Shown: positions 17,645-25,293 of the stretch, piece by piece
Numbering within the stretch: the stretch's first letter is position 1
How the letters are laid out: each line of letters begins with the position of its first letter
Assembly: GCF_023278365.1 (NCBI RefSeq)
Contig: NZ_CP075338.1
Coordinates: 1,736,001 to 1,800,000 of the forward strand
DNA: 64,000 nucleotides
Origin: Epilithonimonas zeae
Lineage (GTDB): Bacteria > Bacteroidota > Bacteroidia > Flavobacteriales > Weeksellaceae
Direction: 5' to 3'
Translations under genes and position numbers: made by a program
The notes under the pieces: model-generated
What the model saw: only the letters and a program-made list of their open reading frames with translations
Databases searched by the model: none
Told to the model about the DNA's origin: nothing

Positions 17645-19408
17645 ATGAATATTAAACAAAATATACAGTCAAAAATAACCGAAATCATCGCTCAGCTCTA
17701 CGGAATCGAAGGCGTAACGCTAGAAGTCCAGAAAAATAAAACCGAGTTTGAGGGAGATTTCACCATCGTTATTTTTCCTCTGGTGAAACAGGCGAAAAAA
17801 AGTCCGGATGTTATCGGAAACGAATTGGGTGAAGAAGTAAAAAATCAAATTGATTTTGTTAAAAACTTCAACGTGGTAAAGGGTTTTCTTAATTTGAAAA
17901 TCAAAGATCAATTATTCGCTGAACAATTATCTGAAATCAGTAATGATTTTGATAACATAACGCCGAAAAATCAAACGGTAATGGTGGAATATTCTTCGCC
18001 AAACACCAACAAACCGCTCCATTTGGGACACATTAGAAATAATCTTCTCGGTTTTTCTGTTGCCGAAATTCTGAAAGCGGACGGCTATAATGTTATCAAA
18101 TCTCAAATCATCAACGACCGTGGGATTCATATCTGCAAATCTATGTTGGCTTGGGAGAAATTCGGGAACGGAGAAACGCCGGAATCTACTGGCTTGAAAG
18201 GCGATAAATTGGTCGGAAACTATTACGTAGAATTTGATAAATTATATAAATCCGAAATCAAGGCAATGGTTGCTGACGGCATCGACGAAGAAACAGCGAA
18301 AAAACAAGCGCCATCTATCATTGAAGCGCAGGAAATGCTTTTGAAATGGGAACAAAACGACCCGGAAGTTCGCAAACTTTGGAAAATGATGAACGAATGG
18401 GTTTATGCAGGATTTAATCAAACTTATTCCAGATTGGGCGTTAATTTTGACCAGGTTCAGTATGAGAGCAATACTTATATTCTTGGAAAAGATTTGATTC
18501 AGAAAGGTTTACAAGATGGGATTCTTTATAAAAAAGAGGACGGTTCTGTTTGGTGCGACCTGACAGACGAAGGACTTGACCAAAAATTGTTGCTGCGTTC
18601 TGACGGAACTTCGGTTTATATGACTCAGGATTTGGGAACAGCTGTGGAGCGTTTCAAAGATAATGATATTCAAAAACTAATTTACACTGTTGGAAATGAG
18701 CAAGATTATCACTTCCAGGTTCTTTTCAAAATTTTGAAAAAATTGGGCTACGAATGGGCTGACCAGCTTTATCATTTATCTTACGGAATGGTAGAATTAC
18801 CGGAAGGAAAAATGAAATCCCGTGAAGGAACAGTGGTTGACGCTGATGATTTGGTTCAGGAAATGTATCAAACTGCAAAGGAAAAATCACAGGAATTGGG
18901 CAAGTTAGAAAATTTGAGTGATGAAGAGAAAGAGCGTTCTTATGAAACTGTTGGATTGGGTGCTTTGAAATATTTTATCCTGAAAGTCGATCCGAAGAAA
19001 AAAATGCTTTTCAATCCTGCAGAAAGTATTGATTTTAATGGAAATACAGGACCTTTTATTCAATATACTTATGCGAGAATTCAGTCGCTTTTGGCTAAGG
19101 CTGATTATTCTGCCAAAGAAGATTTGGGGACATATCTTCCGAATGAAAACGAGAAGGATTTGATTATGCTTTTGTCCGAATCCAAAGATGTTGTGAGCAA
19201 AGCTGCGGAATCTCTAAGTCCGGCTCTGGTTGCAAATTATGTTTATGAATTAGTAAAAGCTTACAACTCTTTCTACCAAAACAATCCAATCTTGAATCAG
19301 GATGATGAGCAGGCAAAACAATTCCGTCTTCAGTTGTCTGACCTGGCTGGAAAAACAATTAAGAAATCGTTATCTATGTTAGGAATTAATGTAGTGAATA
19401 GAATGTAA
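17645..19408 (+). CDS. argS: Arginyl-tRNA synthetase
   Basis: This 587-residue class I synthetase charges tRNA-Arg. It has the N-terminal additional domain (about 1-110), the HIGH-type motif SSPNTNKPLHLGHIRN (about 118-133), the KMSKS equivalent GKMKSREGTVVD, and the helical anticodon-binding domain ending in GINVVNRM, the usual arginyl-synthetase C-terminus. Length and motif order are normal. It is followed by a terminator, and the opposite-strand gene beyond it begins the accessory region. Confidence 0.97.
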   Translation: MNIKQNIQSKITEIIAQLYGIEGVTLEVQKNKTEFEGDFTIVIFPLVKQAKKSPDVIGNELGEEVKNQIDFVKNFNVVKGFLNLKIKDQLFAEQLSEISNDFDNITPKNQTVMVEYSSPNTNKPLHLGHIRNNLLGFSVAEILKADGYNVIKSQIINDRGIHICKSMLAWEKFGNGETPESTGLKGDKLVGNYYVEFDKLYKSEIKAMVADGIDEETAKKQAPSIIEAQEMLLKWEQNDPEVRKLWKMMNEWVYAGFNQTYSRLGVNFDQVQYESNTYILGKDLIQKGLQDGILYKKEDGSVWCDLTDEGLDQKLLLRSDGTSVYMTQDLGTAVERFKDNDIQKLIYTVGNEQDYHFQVLFKILKKLGYEWADQLYHLSYGMVELPEGKMKSREGTVVDADDLVQEMYQTAKEKSQELGKLENLSDEEKERSYETVGLGALKYFILKVDPKKKMLFNPAESIDFNGNTGPFIQYTYARIQSLLAKADYSAKEDLGTYLPNENEKDLIMLLSESKDVVSKAAESLSPALVANYVYELVKAYNSFYQNNPILNQDDEQAKQFRLQLSDLAGKTIKKSLSMLGINVVNRM

Positions 19409-19430
19409 AATTCGCTTTTAAATAAATTAA

Positions 19431-19459
19431 AACTCTGCTTTTGGGCGGAGTTTTTTTTG
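19431..19459 (+). terminator. Terminator after argS
   Basis: AACTCTGC / GCGGAGTT inverted repeat (one G-T pair) with a 6-base loop and eight Ts. It may also serve the convergent gene ending at 19463. Confidence 0.8.
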
Positions 19460-19462
19460 TTT

Positions 19463-20356
19463 CTACTCTTCCCTAACTGTATATTTTTCAAGAATATAAT
19501 AAGTAAGCGGACGCAGATCACTTCCGTTTTCCGGATTGATTCCATTATCTGTAAAAAACTCTACTTCGTTCTGATACTTAGAATACCAAATATTTTTAAT
19601 AGAACTAATTGTATCAGGCTGAGTTATCTTTTTGAAATTAGCCACTTTTTTAGGATCAATTGCAATTAAATTATTTTTAGTCTGATTACAATCTTCCGGA
19701 ACATATTCTTTTCCATTCCAATACATACACTGCTTCGTTGCAGCTAATAATCCTAACCTATTTCGATTAGTTTCTATTTCTGGTTTCTTTTTATCTGCTT
19801 TATACATTTTATTTCCAACAAACAAACCGCCACAAAGAATTGCCCCAACGATTCCTAAGTTGCTATGTTTAGTCAAAAATTCCGGAATATTAAAAATAGG
19901 ATTATTAGTTACTGTAATAAATATTTTAGAAAATTTCTCTGAAATCGATTCTTCATCATCGTTAATACTAACCTTTACTGTTGTTGACTCGCCAGTCGTT
20001 TTTGTTAATGTATAGTTCTTACAAAAATCATCGTAATCTTTATATCCCACATATTTACTTAATTGGTCCAATGTAATACCATCAATATAACGATCCTTAT
20101 TTTTTTGAACTAAATCTGTATAATACCTTTCAAACATCTTATCTGTTTTTGCAGATCCAAATAAACCTTCAAAATGAGTACTAAGATATCCGGCAAGATA
20201 ATTTTTGCTGACATTTTCTTTTCTCAACTCTTTTTCTGCTTGCTCAAAAGCTGTTTTAACTAAAGTTTTCTTCTTTTCATACATATACTTTAATTGAAGA
20301 ATTAATTCCGTGTCCAAATTAGACAAATCCCTGTCTGAAAAATTACGGTTTTCCAT
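19463..20356 (-). CDS. Unrecognised single-TM protein
   Basis: This 297-residue protein is read from ATG 20356 (MENRNFSDRDL); starts at 20374 (ATG) or 20380 (TTG) are also open. Residues ~10-125 are helical and contain LAGYLSTHFEG, KMFERYYTDLVQKN and LSKYVGYKDYDDFCKNY. I associate this arrangement with an uncharacterised Bacteroidota regulator-like domain. A membrane helix lies near residues 172-190 (LGIVGAILCGGLFVGNK), followed by a ~100-residue tail with CMYWNGKEYVPEDCN. So the helical domain is probably cytosolic and the tail periplasmic, or the reverse. It is divergent from the twin peptide genes and could be their partner. Function unknown. Confidence 0.65.
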   Translation of the reverse strand: MENRNFSDRDLSNLDTELILQLKYMYEKKKTLVKTAFEQAEKELRKENVSKNYLAGYLSTHFEGLFGSAKTDKMFERYYTDLVQKNKDRYIDGITLDQLSKYVGYKDYDDFCKNYTLTKTTGESTTVKVSINDDEESISEKFSKIFITVTNNPIFNIPEFLTKHSNLGIVGAILCGGLFVGNKMYKADKKKPEIETNRNRLGLLAATKQCMYWNGKEYVPEDCNQTKNNLIAIDPKKVANFKKITQPDTISSIKNIWYSKYQNEVEFFTDNGINPENGSDLRPLTYYILEKYTVREE

Positions 20357-20397
20357 AAAAATGATACAATCCATGTCCAAATCGTGTCCAGCTTCTG

Positions 20398-20671
20398 TCT
20401 AGGAAAAAAGACCCTATTTGATTGAAATTTGTAATCAGAAATCAGTGATAAACAAAACCTTACAAAAACAAAGTTACAAAACTGGTTTCAAAAAACAACC
20501 TGATAAGACGGAGGACAATCTCTGACTTGGGAAGCAGAAATTTCTCTTCCGTTTTTGAAGGTTACTTCCCAAAAATTTAAGAAGCGCTTCTTTTTTCAAA
20601 ACTGTGTAAACCTGCTCGTGATCTGTTTCGCGGGGAAGAACACGAATGTCAATTTTTAAATTTTTAAAACA
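20398..20671 (+). other. Structured non-coding leader before peptide genes
   Basis: No ORF of note lies here. On the plus strand, TTGGGAAG (20527-20534) pairs with CTTCCCAA (20565-20572), with an inner CTTCC/GAAG pair. A palindrome AAGAAGCGCTTCTT with a T run follows at 20579-20597 and looks like an intrinsic terminator. Further on, CGTG and CACG flank a GC-rich loop (about 20617-20644). There is no plus-strand gene upstream of this terminator other than argS, which has its own. The segment may therefore be a small RNA or an attenuator for the peptide genes. Confidence 0.4.
20579..20597 (+). terminator. Terminator or attenuator in leader
   Basis: Perfect palindrome AAGAAGCGCTTCTT followed by Ts, 75 bp before the first peptide gene and with no coding sequence before it. 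Confidence 0.5.
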
Positions 20672-20833
20672 ATGCTAAACTTACTTTTAATATTATTAGG
20701 ATTGATTTCAAATCCTTCAGACTCGAATAATACGTATAATTGTGGAAGCGACGGGAATACTACTACAGCTTCAGCACCACAACCAAATCCAGGTGATACG
20801 GGTGGAGATGAAGGACATACTCCGAGAAAATAA
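20672..20833 (+). CDS. Small exported-type peptide, copy 1
   Basis: This 53-residue peptide starts MLNLLLILLGLISNPS, a hydrophobic signal-like N-terminus with almost no positive charge. A low-complexity Ser/Thr/Asn middle with one Cys follows, then the tail NPGDTGGDEGHTPRK. A second gene 55 bp downstream shares the N-terminus and the tail motif but not the middle. Conservation at both ends, at DNA and protein level, argues that the reading frame is real and translated. It has its own terminator directly after the stop. No known family was recognised. A secreted signal or modified-peptide precursor is possible (inference). Confidence 0.65.
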   Translation: MLNLLLILLGLISNPSDSNNTYNCGSDGNTTTASAPQPNPGDTGGDEGHTPRK

Positions 20834-20838
20834 TTATT

Positions 20839-20866
20839 AAGGCAGTAAACGTTTACTGCCTTTTTG
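20839..20866 (+). terminator. Terminator after peptide gene 1
   Basis: Perfect inverted repeat GGCAGTAAAC / GTTTACTGCC followed by TTTTTG, starting 8 bp after the stop codon. Confidence 0.9.
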
Positions 20867-20888
20867 TTATATTTAAAAATTTCAACAA

Positions 20889-21038
20889 ATGATACAATTA
20901 CTTTTAATTTTATTAGGATTGGTTTCAAATCCTTCTAATCAAATTTCAACCAATGACGGAAATTCCACTATCTCAACCCAACAGTCTCTTGTGGGCGATA
21001 CGGGTGGAGAAGATGGACATATCCCAATTAAAAAATAA
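20889..21038 (+). CDS. Small exported-type peptide, copy 2
   Basis: This 49-residue paralogue of the preceding peptide has N-terminus MIQLLLILLGLVSNPS (13 of 16 residues identical to copy 1), a diverged Ser/Thr/Gln-rich middle without Cys, and tail VGDTGGEDGHIPIKK. The acidic pair after GDTGG is inverted (DE to ED) while GH and a following Pro are kept, which suggests selection on the tail. It also has its own terminator. It sits 67 bp before a periplasmic-TPR histidine kinase. Function is unknown; a ligand for that kinase is a testable idea. Confidence 0.65.
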   Translation: MIQLLLILLGLVSNPSNQISTNDGNSTISTQQSLVGDTGGEDGHIPIKK

Positions 21039-21047
21039 TTTATTTTA

Positions 21048-21082
21048 ATAAGCGAAATTATATAGTTTCGCTTATTTTTTTT
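21048..21082 (+). terminator. Terminator after peptide gene 2
   Basis: ATAAGCGAAA / TTTCGCTTAT inverted repeat with a short AT loop and a T run. It ends 23 bp before the kinase start codon, so kinase transcription must either begin inside this stretch or read through. Confidence 0.85.
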
Positions 21083-21105
21083 AATTTCGGGATAAACTAA
21101 TAATC

Positions 21106-22764
21106 TTGAAAAGTTATATTTTTTTTCTATTTGTATTCATTTATTCTTGTTCAGAGAAAACATTTTCCGATACAAAACCTGTCAATAATTTTTACGAAAA
21201 AGCTTGGGAATATCTTGACAAAAGAGAAAACATAAACGCTTTTATTGAGTTTGAAAAAGCAAAAGATTATTTTCTGAAAGAAAGAGACAGCTTTGGAATA
21301 GGAAAATGTTTAATGAATATGGCAATCATTCAAGAGAAAATGGGAGATGGTTTTGGCAGTCAGGAAACTGCTATAAATGCTTTATCTTATTTTAATGAGA
21401 AAAATATTGGCCATCAAGATTATCTATCAACAAACTATAACACTTTAGGAATTACGGCCAGCAAATTAAAAAACTATAATAATGCTGTAAAATTCTATAA
21501 AAAGGCATTGAGTTTTACCACAAATCTACAGGACAAAATAATTTACCAAAATAATTTAGCAAATAATTACACCAAGAATAAAAATTATCATCAAGCCATA
21601 AAGATATTCAGTAATACGTTAAAAATTGACAATCATAAAGATGTTAATTATGCAAGAACATTAACAAATTTAGCAAAAACAAAATGGCTTCAAAACCCCA
21701 GTTATAATCCAGTTACAGATTTTCAGAAAGCATTAAAAATTAGACTAAAAGAAAAAGACCTATGGGGATTGAATTCGAGTTATGCACATCTAGCAGATTA
21801 TTATTCAAATAATAAAACGGATTCAGCATTATTTTATGCTAAAAAAATGTATTCTGTTGCCAAAGAATTAAAAAGTCCGGATGATCAGATTGAAGCTTTA
21901 CAAAAATTAATTTTTCTAGAAAATCCTCAAAACTCAAAAAGATATTTTACCGTTTATCAAAAACTAAATGATAGTCTTCAAACCGCAAGAAATAAAGCTA
22001 AGAATCAATTTGCTCTCATCCGATATGAAACTGAAAAAAACAAAGCTGATTTTCTGAAGGCAAAAGCTGAAAGTGCCGAGCGACAAAATCATATTATTCA
22101 GCAATATATTGTGATTGGCATCGTAATATCATTATTGATTTTATCAACTTATATATTCAAAAGAAGACAGAAAAGACTTCAGCAAGAAAAACTCTTAGAA
22201 GTAAAAAACACAGAACTAAAAATCTCCAAAAAAGTCCACGACAAAGTTGCCAACAGAATTTATCAATTGATGTCACAAGTTGAAAATACAGAAATAATTG
22301 ATAAAGATTCTCTTCTGTTCGGATTGGAAAATGCGTACGAAACTTCCAGAGATATCTCTTATGAAAATAAAGACATCAACGAAAATCAAAGTTTTTCTGA
22401 ACAGCTTTATAATATGCTGAATTCTTATTCTTCAGACGCTGTGAAATTTATTCCCATCGGAAATAATGAAAAACTCTGGGAAGGTGTCAGTTTTCAGAAT
22501 AAAACAGAAATTTACCTGGTTCTTCAGGAATTGATGACGAATATGAAAAAGCATAGCCAAGCGAATATCGTTTCCATTAAATTTTCTAAAGACAATTCGA
22601 GAATAAATATCTCATATACAGACAATGGAATAGGAATTAAGAAACTTTCTCCAAAAAATGGTCTGCAAAATATGGAAAACCGTATTAATGCTATCAAAGG
22701 AACAATTATTTTTGACACAGAAACAAATAATCTATTGAAAATCAACATTTCATTTCCAGTCTAA
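21106..22764 (+). CDS. Lipoprotein-type TPR sensor histidine kinase
   Basis: This 552-residue protein starts at TTG 21106, chosen because it alone yields the signal MKSYIFFLFVFIYSCSEK with a lipobox ending in Cys. TPRs run from about residue 25 to 290 (for example FGIGKCLMNMAIIQEKMGD, NLANNYTKNKNYHQAIKIF). A coiled linker and a membrane helix (about 334-352) follow. The HisKA_3-like dimer helix has phospho-acceptor His378 (KKVHDKVANR). The ATPase domain carries an N-box near Asn479 and DNGIGI at 506-511. The TPR domain should be periplasmic. The response regulator gene follows after 10 bp. Confidence 0.92.
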   Translation: MKSYIFFLFVFIYSCSEKTFSDTKPVNNFYEKAWEYLDKRENINAFIEFEKAKDYFLKERDSFGIGKCLMNMAIIQEKMGDGFGSQETAINALSYFNEKNIGHQDYLSTNYNTLGITASKLKNYNNAVKFYKKALSFTTNLQDKIIYQNNLANNYTKNKNYHQAIKIFSNTLKIDNHKDVNYARTLTNLAKTKWLQNPSYNPVTDFQKALKIRLKEKDLWGLNSSYAHLADYYSNNKTDSALFYAKKMYSVAKELKSPDDQIEALQKLIFLENPQNSKRYFTVYQKLNDSLQTARNKAKNQFALIRYETEKNKADFLKAKAESAERQNHIIQQYIVIGIVISLLILSTYIFKRRQKRLQQEKLLEVKNTELKISKKVHDKVANRIYQLMSQVENTEIIDKDSLLFGLENAYETSRDISYENKDINENQSFSEQLYNMLNSYSSDAVKFIPIGNNEKLWEGVSFQNKTEIYLVLQELMTNMKKHSQANIVSIKFSKDNSRINISYTDNGIGIKKLSPKNGLQNMENRINAIKGTIIFDTETNNLLKINISFPV

Positions 22765-22774
22765 AATAATACCT

Positions 22775-23440
22775 ATGTTTACAAAAATTCTTATTGCCGA
22801 AGATTACGAAAGTTCTAATATATCTGTCCAAAAAGCATTAGAAGACTTAAAAATTGCCAATCCAAAATATGTAAATTATTGCGATGATGCATTTAGCAGA
22901 ATCAAAATGAGTTTACAAGAAAACAATCCCTTCGAACTACTGATTACAGACCTTTCCTTTGATGAGGATCACAGAGAACAGAATCTTAAAAATGGTCAAC
23001 AGCTTATTTCTGCAGCAAGAGAACTTCAACCAAATCTGAAAATTATTGTTTTCTCCGTTGAAAAAAAGGAAGTTATTATTGAGAAACTTTTCAAGGAACA
23101 GCAAATCAATGGTTATGTAAAAAAAGGCAGAGAAGACGTCAAAGATTTGAAAAAAGGAATAAGAGCGGTTTATAACAATGAAAAATATATTTCTTATGAT
23201 TTGAAAACGAACAGCTCTGAAAGAAATTCTTTCGAATTCTCTGAATATGACATTCTAATCGTTTCTTTATTAGCTAACGGCATTCTCCTTAAAAACATAC
23301 CTGATTATTTGAAAGAAAATAACATCAAACCGGCAAGCATGAGCGCTGTTGAAAAAAGATTAAAAGAAATTAAAGAATCTTTGGATATCAATAGCAACGA
23401 ACAGTTGATTGCTTTTTGCAAAGATTTTGGGATTATCTAA
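22775..23440 (+). CDS. NarL/FixJ-type response regulator
   Basis: This 221-residue protein has a receiver domain (1-125) with acidic pair Glu9-Asp10 (IAEDYES), phospho-acceptor Asp59 (LLITDLSF), and a Ser then Lys in IIVFSVEKKE. The C-terminal ~65 residues (EYDILIVSLLANGILLKNIP, SAVEKRLKEIKESLDIN) form a LuxR-like helix-turn-helix. It is the obvious partner of the kinase 10 bp upstream. It should bind DNA when phosphorylated; candidate targets are the neighbouring peptide genes or the downstream operon. A terminator follows. Confidence 0.9.
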   Translation: MFTKILIAEDYESSNISVQKALEDLKIANPKYVNYCDDAFSRIKMSLQENNPFELLITDLSFDEDHREQNLKNGQQLISAARELQPNLKIIVFSVEKKEVIIEKLFKEQQINGYVKKGREDVKDLKKGIRAVYNNEKYISYDLKTNSSERNSFEFSEYDILIVSLLANGILLKNIPDYLKENNIKPASMSAVEKRLKEIKESLDINSNEQLIAFCKDFGII

Positions 23441-23465
23441 TCTACTATAATAATCACTTTTAATT

Positions 23466-23500
23466 AAAAACTTTCAAATTGATTTTGAAAGTTTTTTTGT
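23466..23500 (+). terminator. Terminator after response regulator gene
   Basis: AAAAACTTTCAAA / TTTGAAAGTTTTT inverted repeat with a 5-base loop and a T run. It separates the two-component genes from the operon starting at 23575. Confidence 0.85.
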
Positions 23501-23574
23501 TTTTACGGATTTCCGTAAAAAAAGAATTTGAGACAGGGCTACTTTTGGATTGTTAAACAAGTAAAAAAATAACA

Positions 23575-23907
23575 ATGGGAAAATTCATAATTACAAAAAG
23601 AAAAGACGGAGAATATCAATTCAATTTGAAAGCTGGTAACGGAGAAATCATCCTAACAAGTGAAGGTTACAACACAAAAGCTGGCTGTAAAAACGGAATA
23701 GAATCCGTAAAAATTAATTCACAAATCGATTCAAGATTTGAAAGAAGAACTTCGACAAACTATAAAGATTACTTTGTTCTGAAAGACGGGAATGGAGAAA
23801 TAATAGGCAAAAGTCAATTATATTCTACAAAACAAGGAATGGAAAACGGAATTGCTTCTGTAAAACAAAATGCACCAGTCGCAGAAACTATTGACGAAAC
23901 AAATTAA
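23575..23907 (+). CDS. YegP-family (DUF1508) protein
   Basis: This 110-residue protein is made of two DUF1508 repeats: GEYQFNLKAGNGEIILTSEG...GIESVKINS (about 12-49) and YFVLKDGNGEIIGKSQLYS...GIASVKQNA (about 64-100). YegP proteins are small, very stable beta-rich dimers of unknown function, often linked to stress and close to phage-related or accessory genes. It is the first gene of a tight operon; the next start codon is 5 bp after its stop. Confidence 0.9.
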   Translation: MGKFIITKRKDGEYQFNLKAGNGEIILTSEGYNTKAGCKNGIESVKINSQIDSRFERRTSTNYKDYFVLKDGNGEIIGKSQLYSTKQGMENGIASVKQNAPVAETIDETN

Positions 23908-23912
23908 TAACT

Positions 23913-24983
23913 ATGGAACTCAAATTAAAACTAGAGCAACTGCATCAACGTGTCAATGGACTCAAAGACCAAATACAAACCGAAGAAGCAACAAAAACAG
24001 CTTTTGTAATGCCTTTTATCCAGATTCTTGGTTATGATATTTTCAATCCTACAGAAGTAATCCCGGAATTCATTGCGGACATTGGAACCAAGAAAGGCGA
24101 GAAAGTAGATTTTGTTGTAAAGAAGGATAACGAACCAATTCTAATTATAGAGTGTAAAAGTTGGAAAGAAAATGCGGATGCGCACAATTCTCAGCTTCAT
24201 CGGTATTATCACGTTTCCAAAGCCCGATTTGGAGTTTTGACTAATGGAATCATTTACAATTTCTACACTGATTTGGAGAAGCCAAACATTATGGATGAAA
24301 AACCATTTTTCACAATCAATCTTGATGATTTGAAAGACAGTTCCATCAAAGTTCTTGAGAGTTTTACAAAGTCAGGTTACAACCTTGAATCGATTTTGGA
24401 CTCTGCGGAAGCTCTGAAATATATCAAAGCCATAAGAAAAGAATTCGAAAAAGAAATTGAAACCCCTTCTGATGAAATCGTAAGATTATTGGTCAATCGA
24501 TTTTTTGAGAGACCACTAACAGCAAATAGAATGGTTGCTTTTAAAGAATATACCAAAAGAGCTTTAAGCCTATCAATTTCAGAATCTATTAGTTCCCGTT
24601 TAAAATCTGCTTTGGTTATTAATGATAATATCGAGACAGAAAAAACAACTGTTTCTACGACAAACATTGATCAGAATAATGAGACTTCAAAAGTTATCAC
24701 TACAGATGAAGAATTAGAAGCTTTTCAAATTGTAAAAGCCATTTTACGCGAGAAGATCTCTGCTGAAAGAATTGCTTACAGAGACACACAATCTTATTTC
24801 GGGATTCTGTTGGATGACAATAATAGAAAGCCAATTTGCAGATTTCATTTCGGAGCTAATAGAAAATTAATTGAGTTATTCCATAACGGGAAAGATTCTG
24901 GAGAGAAAATGAATCTTGGTTCTCTAGACGAGATTTATAATCACAGAAGCGAACTTCATCAAACCATTGAAAATTATAATTAA
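23913..24983 (+). CDS. Solitary HsdR N-terminal-type nuclease-like protein
   Basis: This 356-residue protein carries in residues ~20-140 the type I restriction enzyme R N-terminal pattern: TKTAFVMPFIQILGYDIFNP, then VDFVVKKDNEPILIIECKSW with the PD-(D/E)xK residues Asp, Glu and Lys, and FGVLTNGIIYNFY. There is no helicase domain, and no hsdM or hsdS gene is near, so this is not a complete restriction system. The second half is helical with a C-terminal beta segment (YFGILLDDNNRKPICRFHF) found in other stand-alone members. A nuclease or nucleic-acid sensor role is possible. Tight operon position. Confidence 0.85.
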   Translation: MELKLKLEQLHQRVNGLKDQIQTEEATKTAFVMPFIQILGYDIFNPTEVIPEFIADIGTKKGEKVDFVVKKDNEPILIIECKSWKENADAHNSQLHRYYHVSKARFGVLTNGIIYNFYTDLEKPNIMDEKPFFTINLDDLKDSSIKVLESFTKSGYNLESILDSAEALKYIKAIRKEFEKEIETPSDEIVRLLVNRFFERPLTANRMVAFKEYTKRALSLSISESISSRLKSALVINDNIETEKTTVSTTNIDQNNETSKVITTDEELEAFQIVKAILREKISAERIAYRDTQSYFGILLDDNNRKPICRFHFGANRKLIELFHNGKDSGEKMNLGSLDEIYNHRSELHQTIENYN

Positions 24984-24989
24984 ACGACT

Positions 24990-25268
24990 ATGAAAAAACT
25001 ACTTTTTACTTTATTGACATTAGGATTATTAATCCCAACAACTTACGAAGCTTCAGCAAAAAATTATTCAAATACAGAATTTTTTGCTAAAAGACAGAAG
25101 AAGAAAAAATCTTCTAAAAAGAAAAAAACATCAAAATCGTACTCAAAGAAAAATAGCTGTACATACAACGGTTATCCGTTAGAAGTGGGACCAAGAGGCG
25201 GATGCTATTATTGGTCAGGAAACAGCAAAGAATATGTGGACAGAAGCTACTGTTCAGGATGTAATTAG
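24990..25268 (+). CDS. Small secreted Lys-rich protein with Cys motif
   Basis: This 92-residue protein has a signal peptide (about 1-23), then a strongly basic stretch of Lys and Ser (about 34-52). A compact C-terminal module follows: CTYNGYPLEVGPRGGCYYWS, then KEYVDRSYCSGCN. The module has four cysteines and ends in SYCSGCN. The GPRGGxYY core resembles the PBCV-type basic adaptor repeat by eye. The next gene carries the same module behind a lipoprotein signal. The basic part could bind DNA, peptidoglycan teichoic-like polymers or acidic glycans. Function unknown. Confidence 0.7.
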   Translation: MKKLLFTLLTLGLLIPTTYEASAKNYSNTEFFAKRQKKKKSSKKKKTSKSYSKKNSCTYNGYPLEVGPRGGCYYWSGNSKEYVDRSYCSGCN

Positions 25269-25293
25269 GTTTTTAACACTTTAGAATTTGACT

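Noticed and set aside
20617-20644. A known riboswitch class before the first peptide gene
   Set aside because: The CGTG/CACG stem region does not match any riboswitch consensus I can recall.
20672-21038. Twin peptide genes as a toxin/antitoxin or bacteriocin-immunity pair
   Set aside because: The two products are paralogues of each other, not of opposite kinds, and no immunity-like gene lies between them.
23913-24983. A complete type I restriction-modification system
   Set aside because: Only the HsdR N-terminal domain is present. No helicase part, HsdM or HsdS gene lies nearby.
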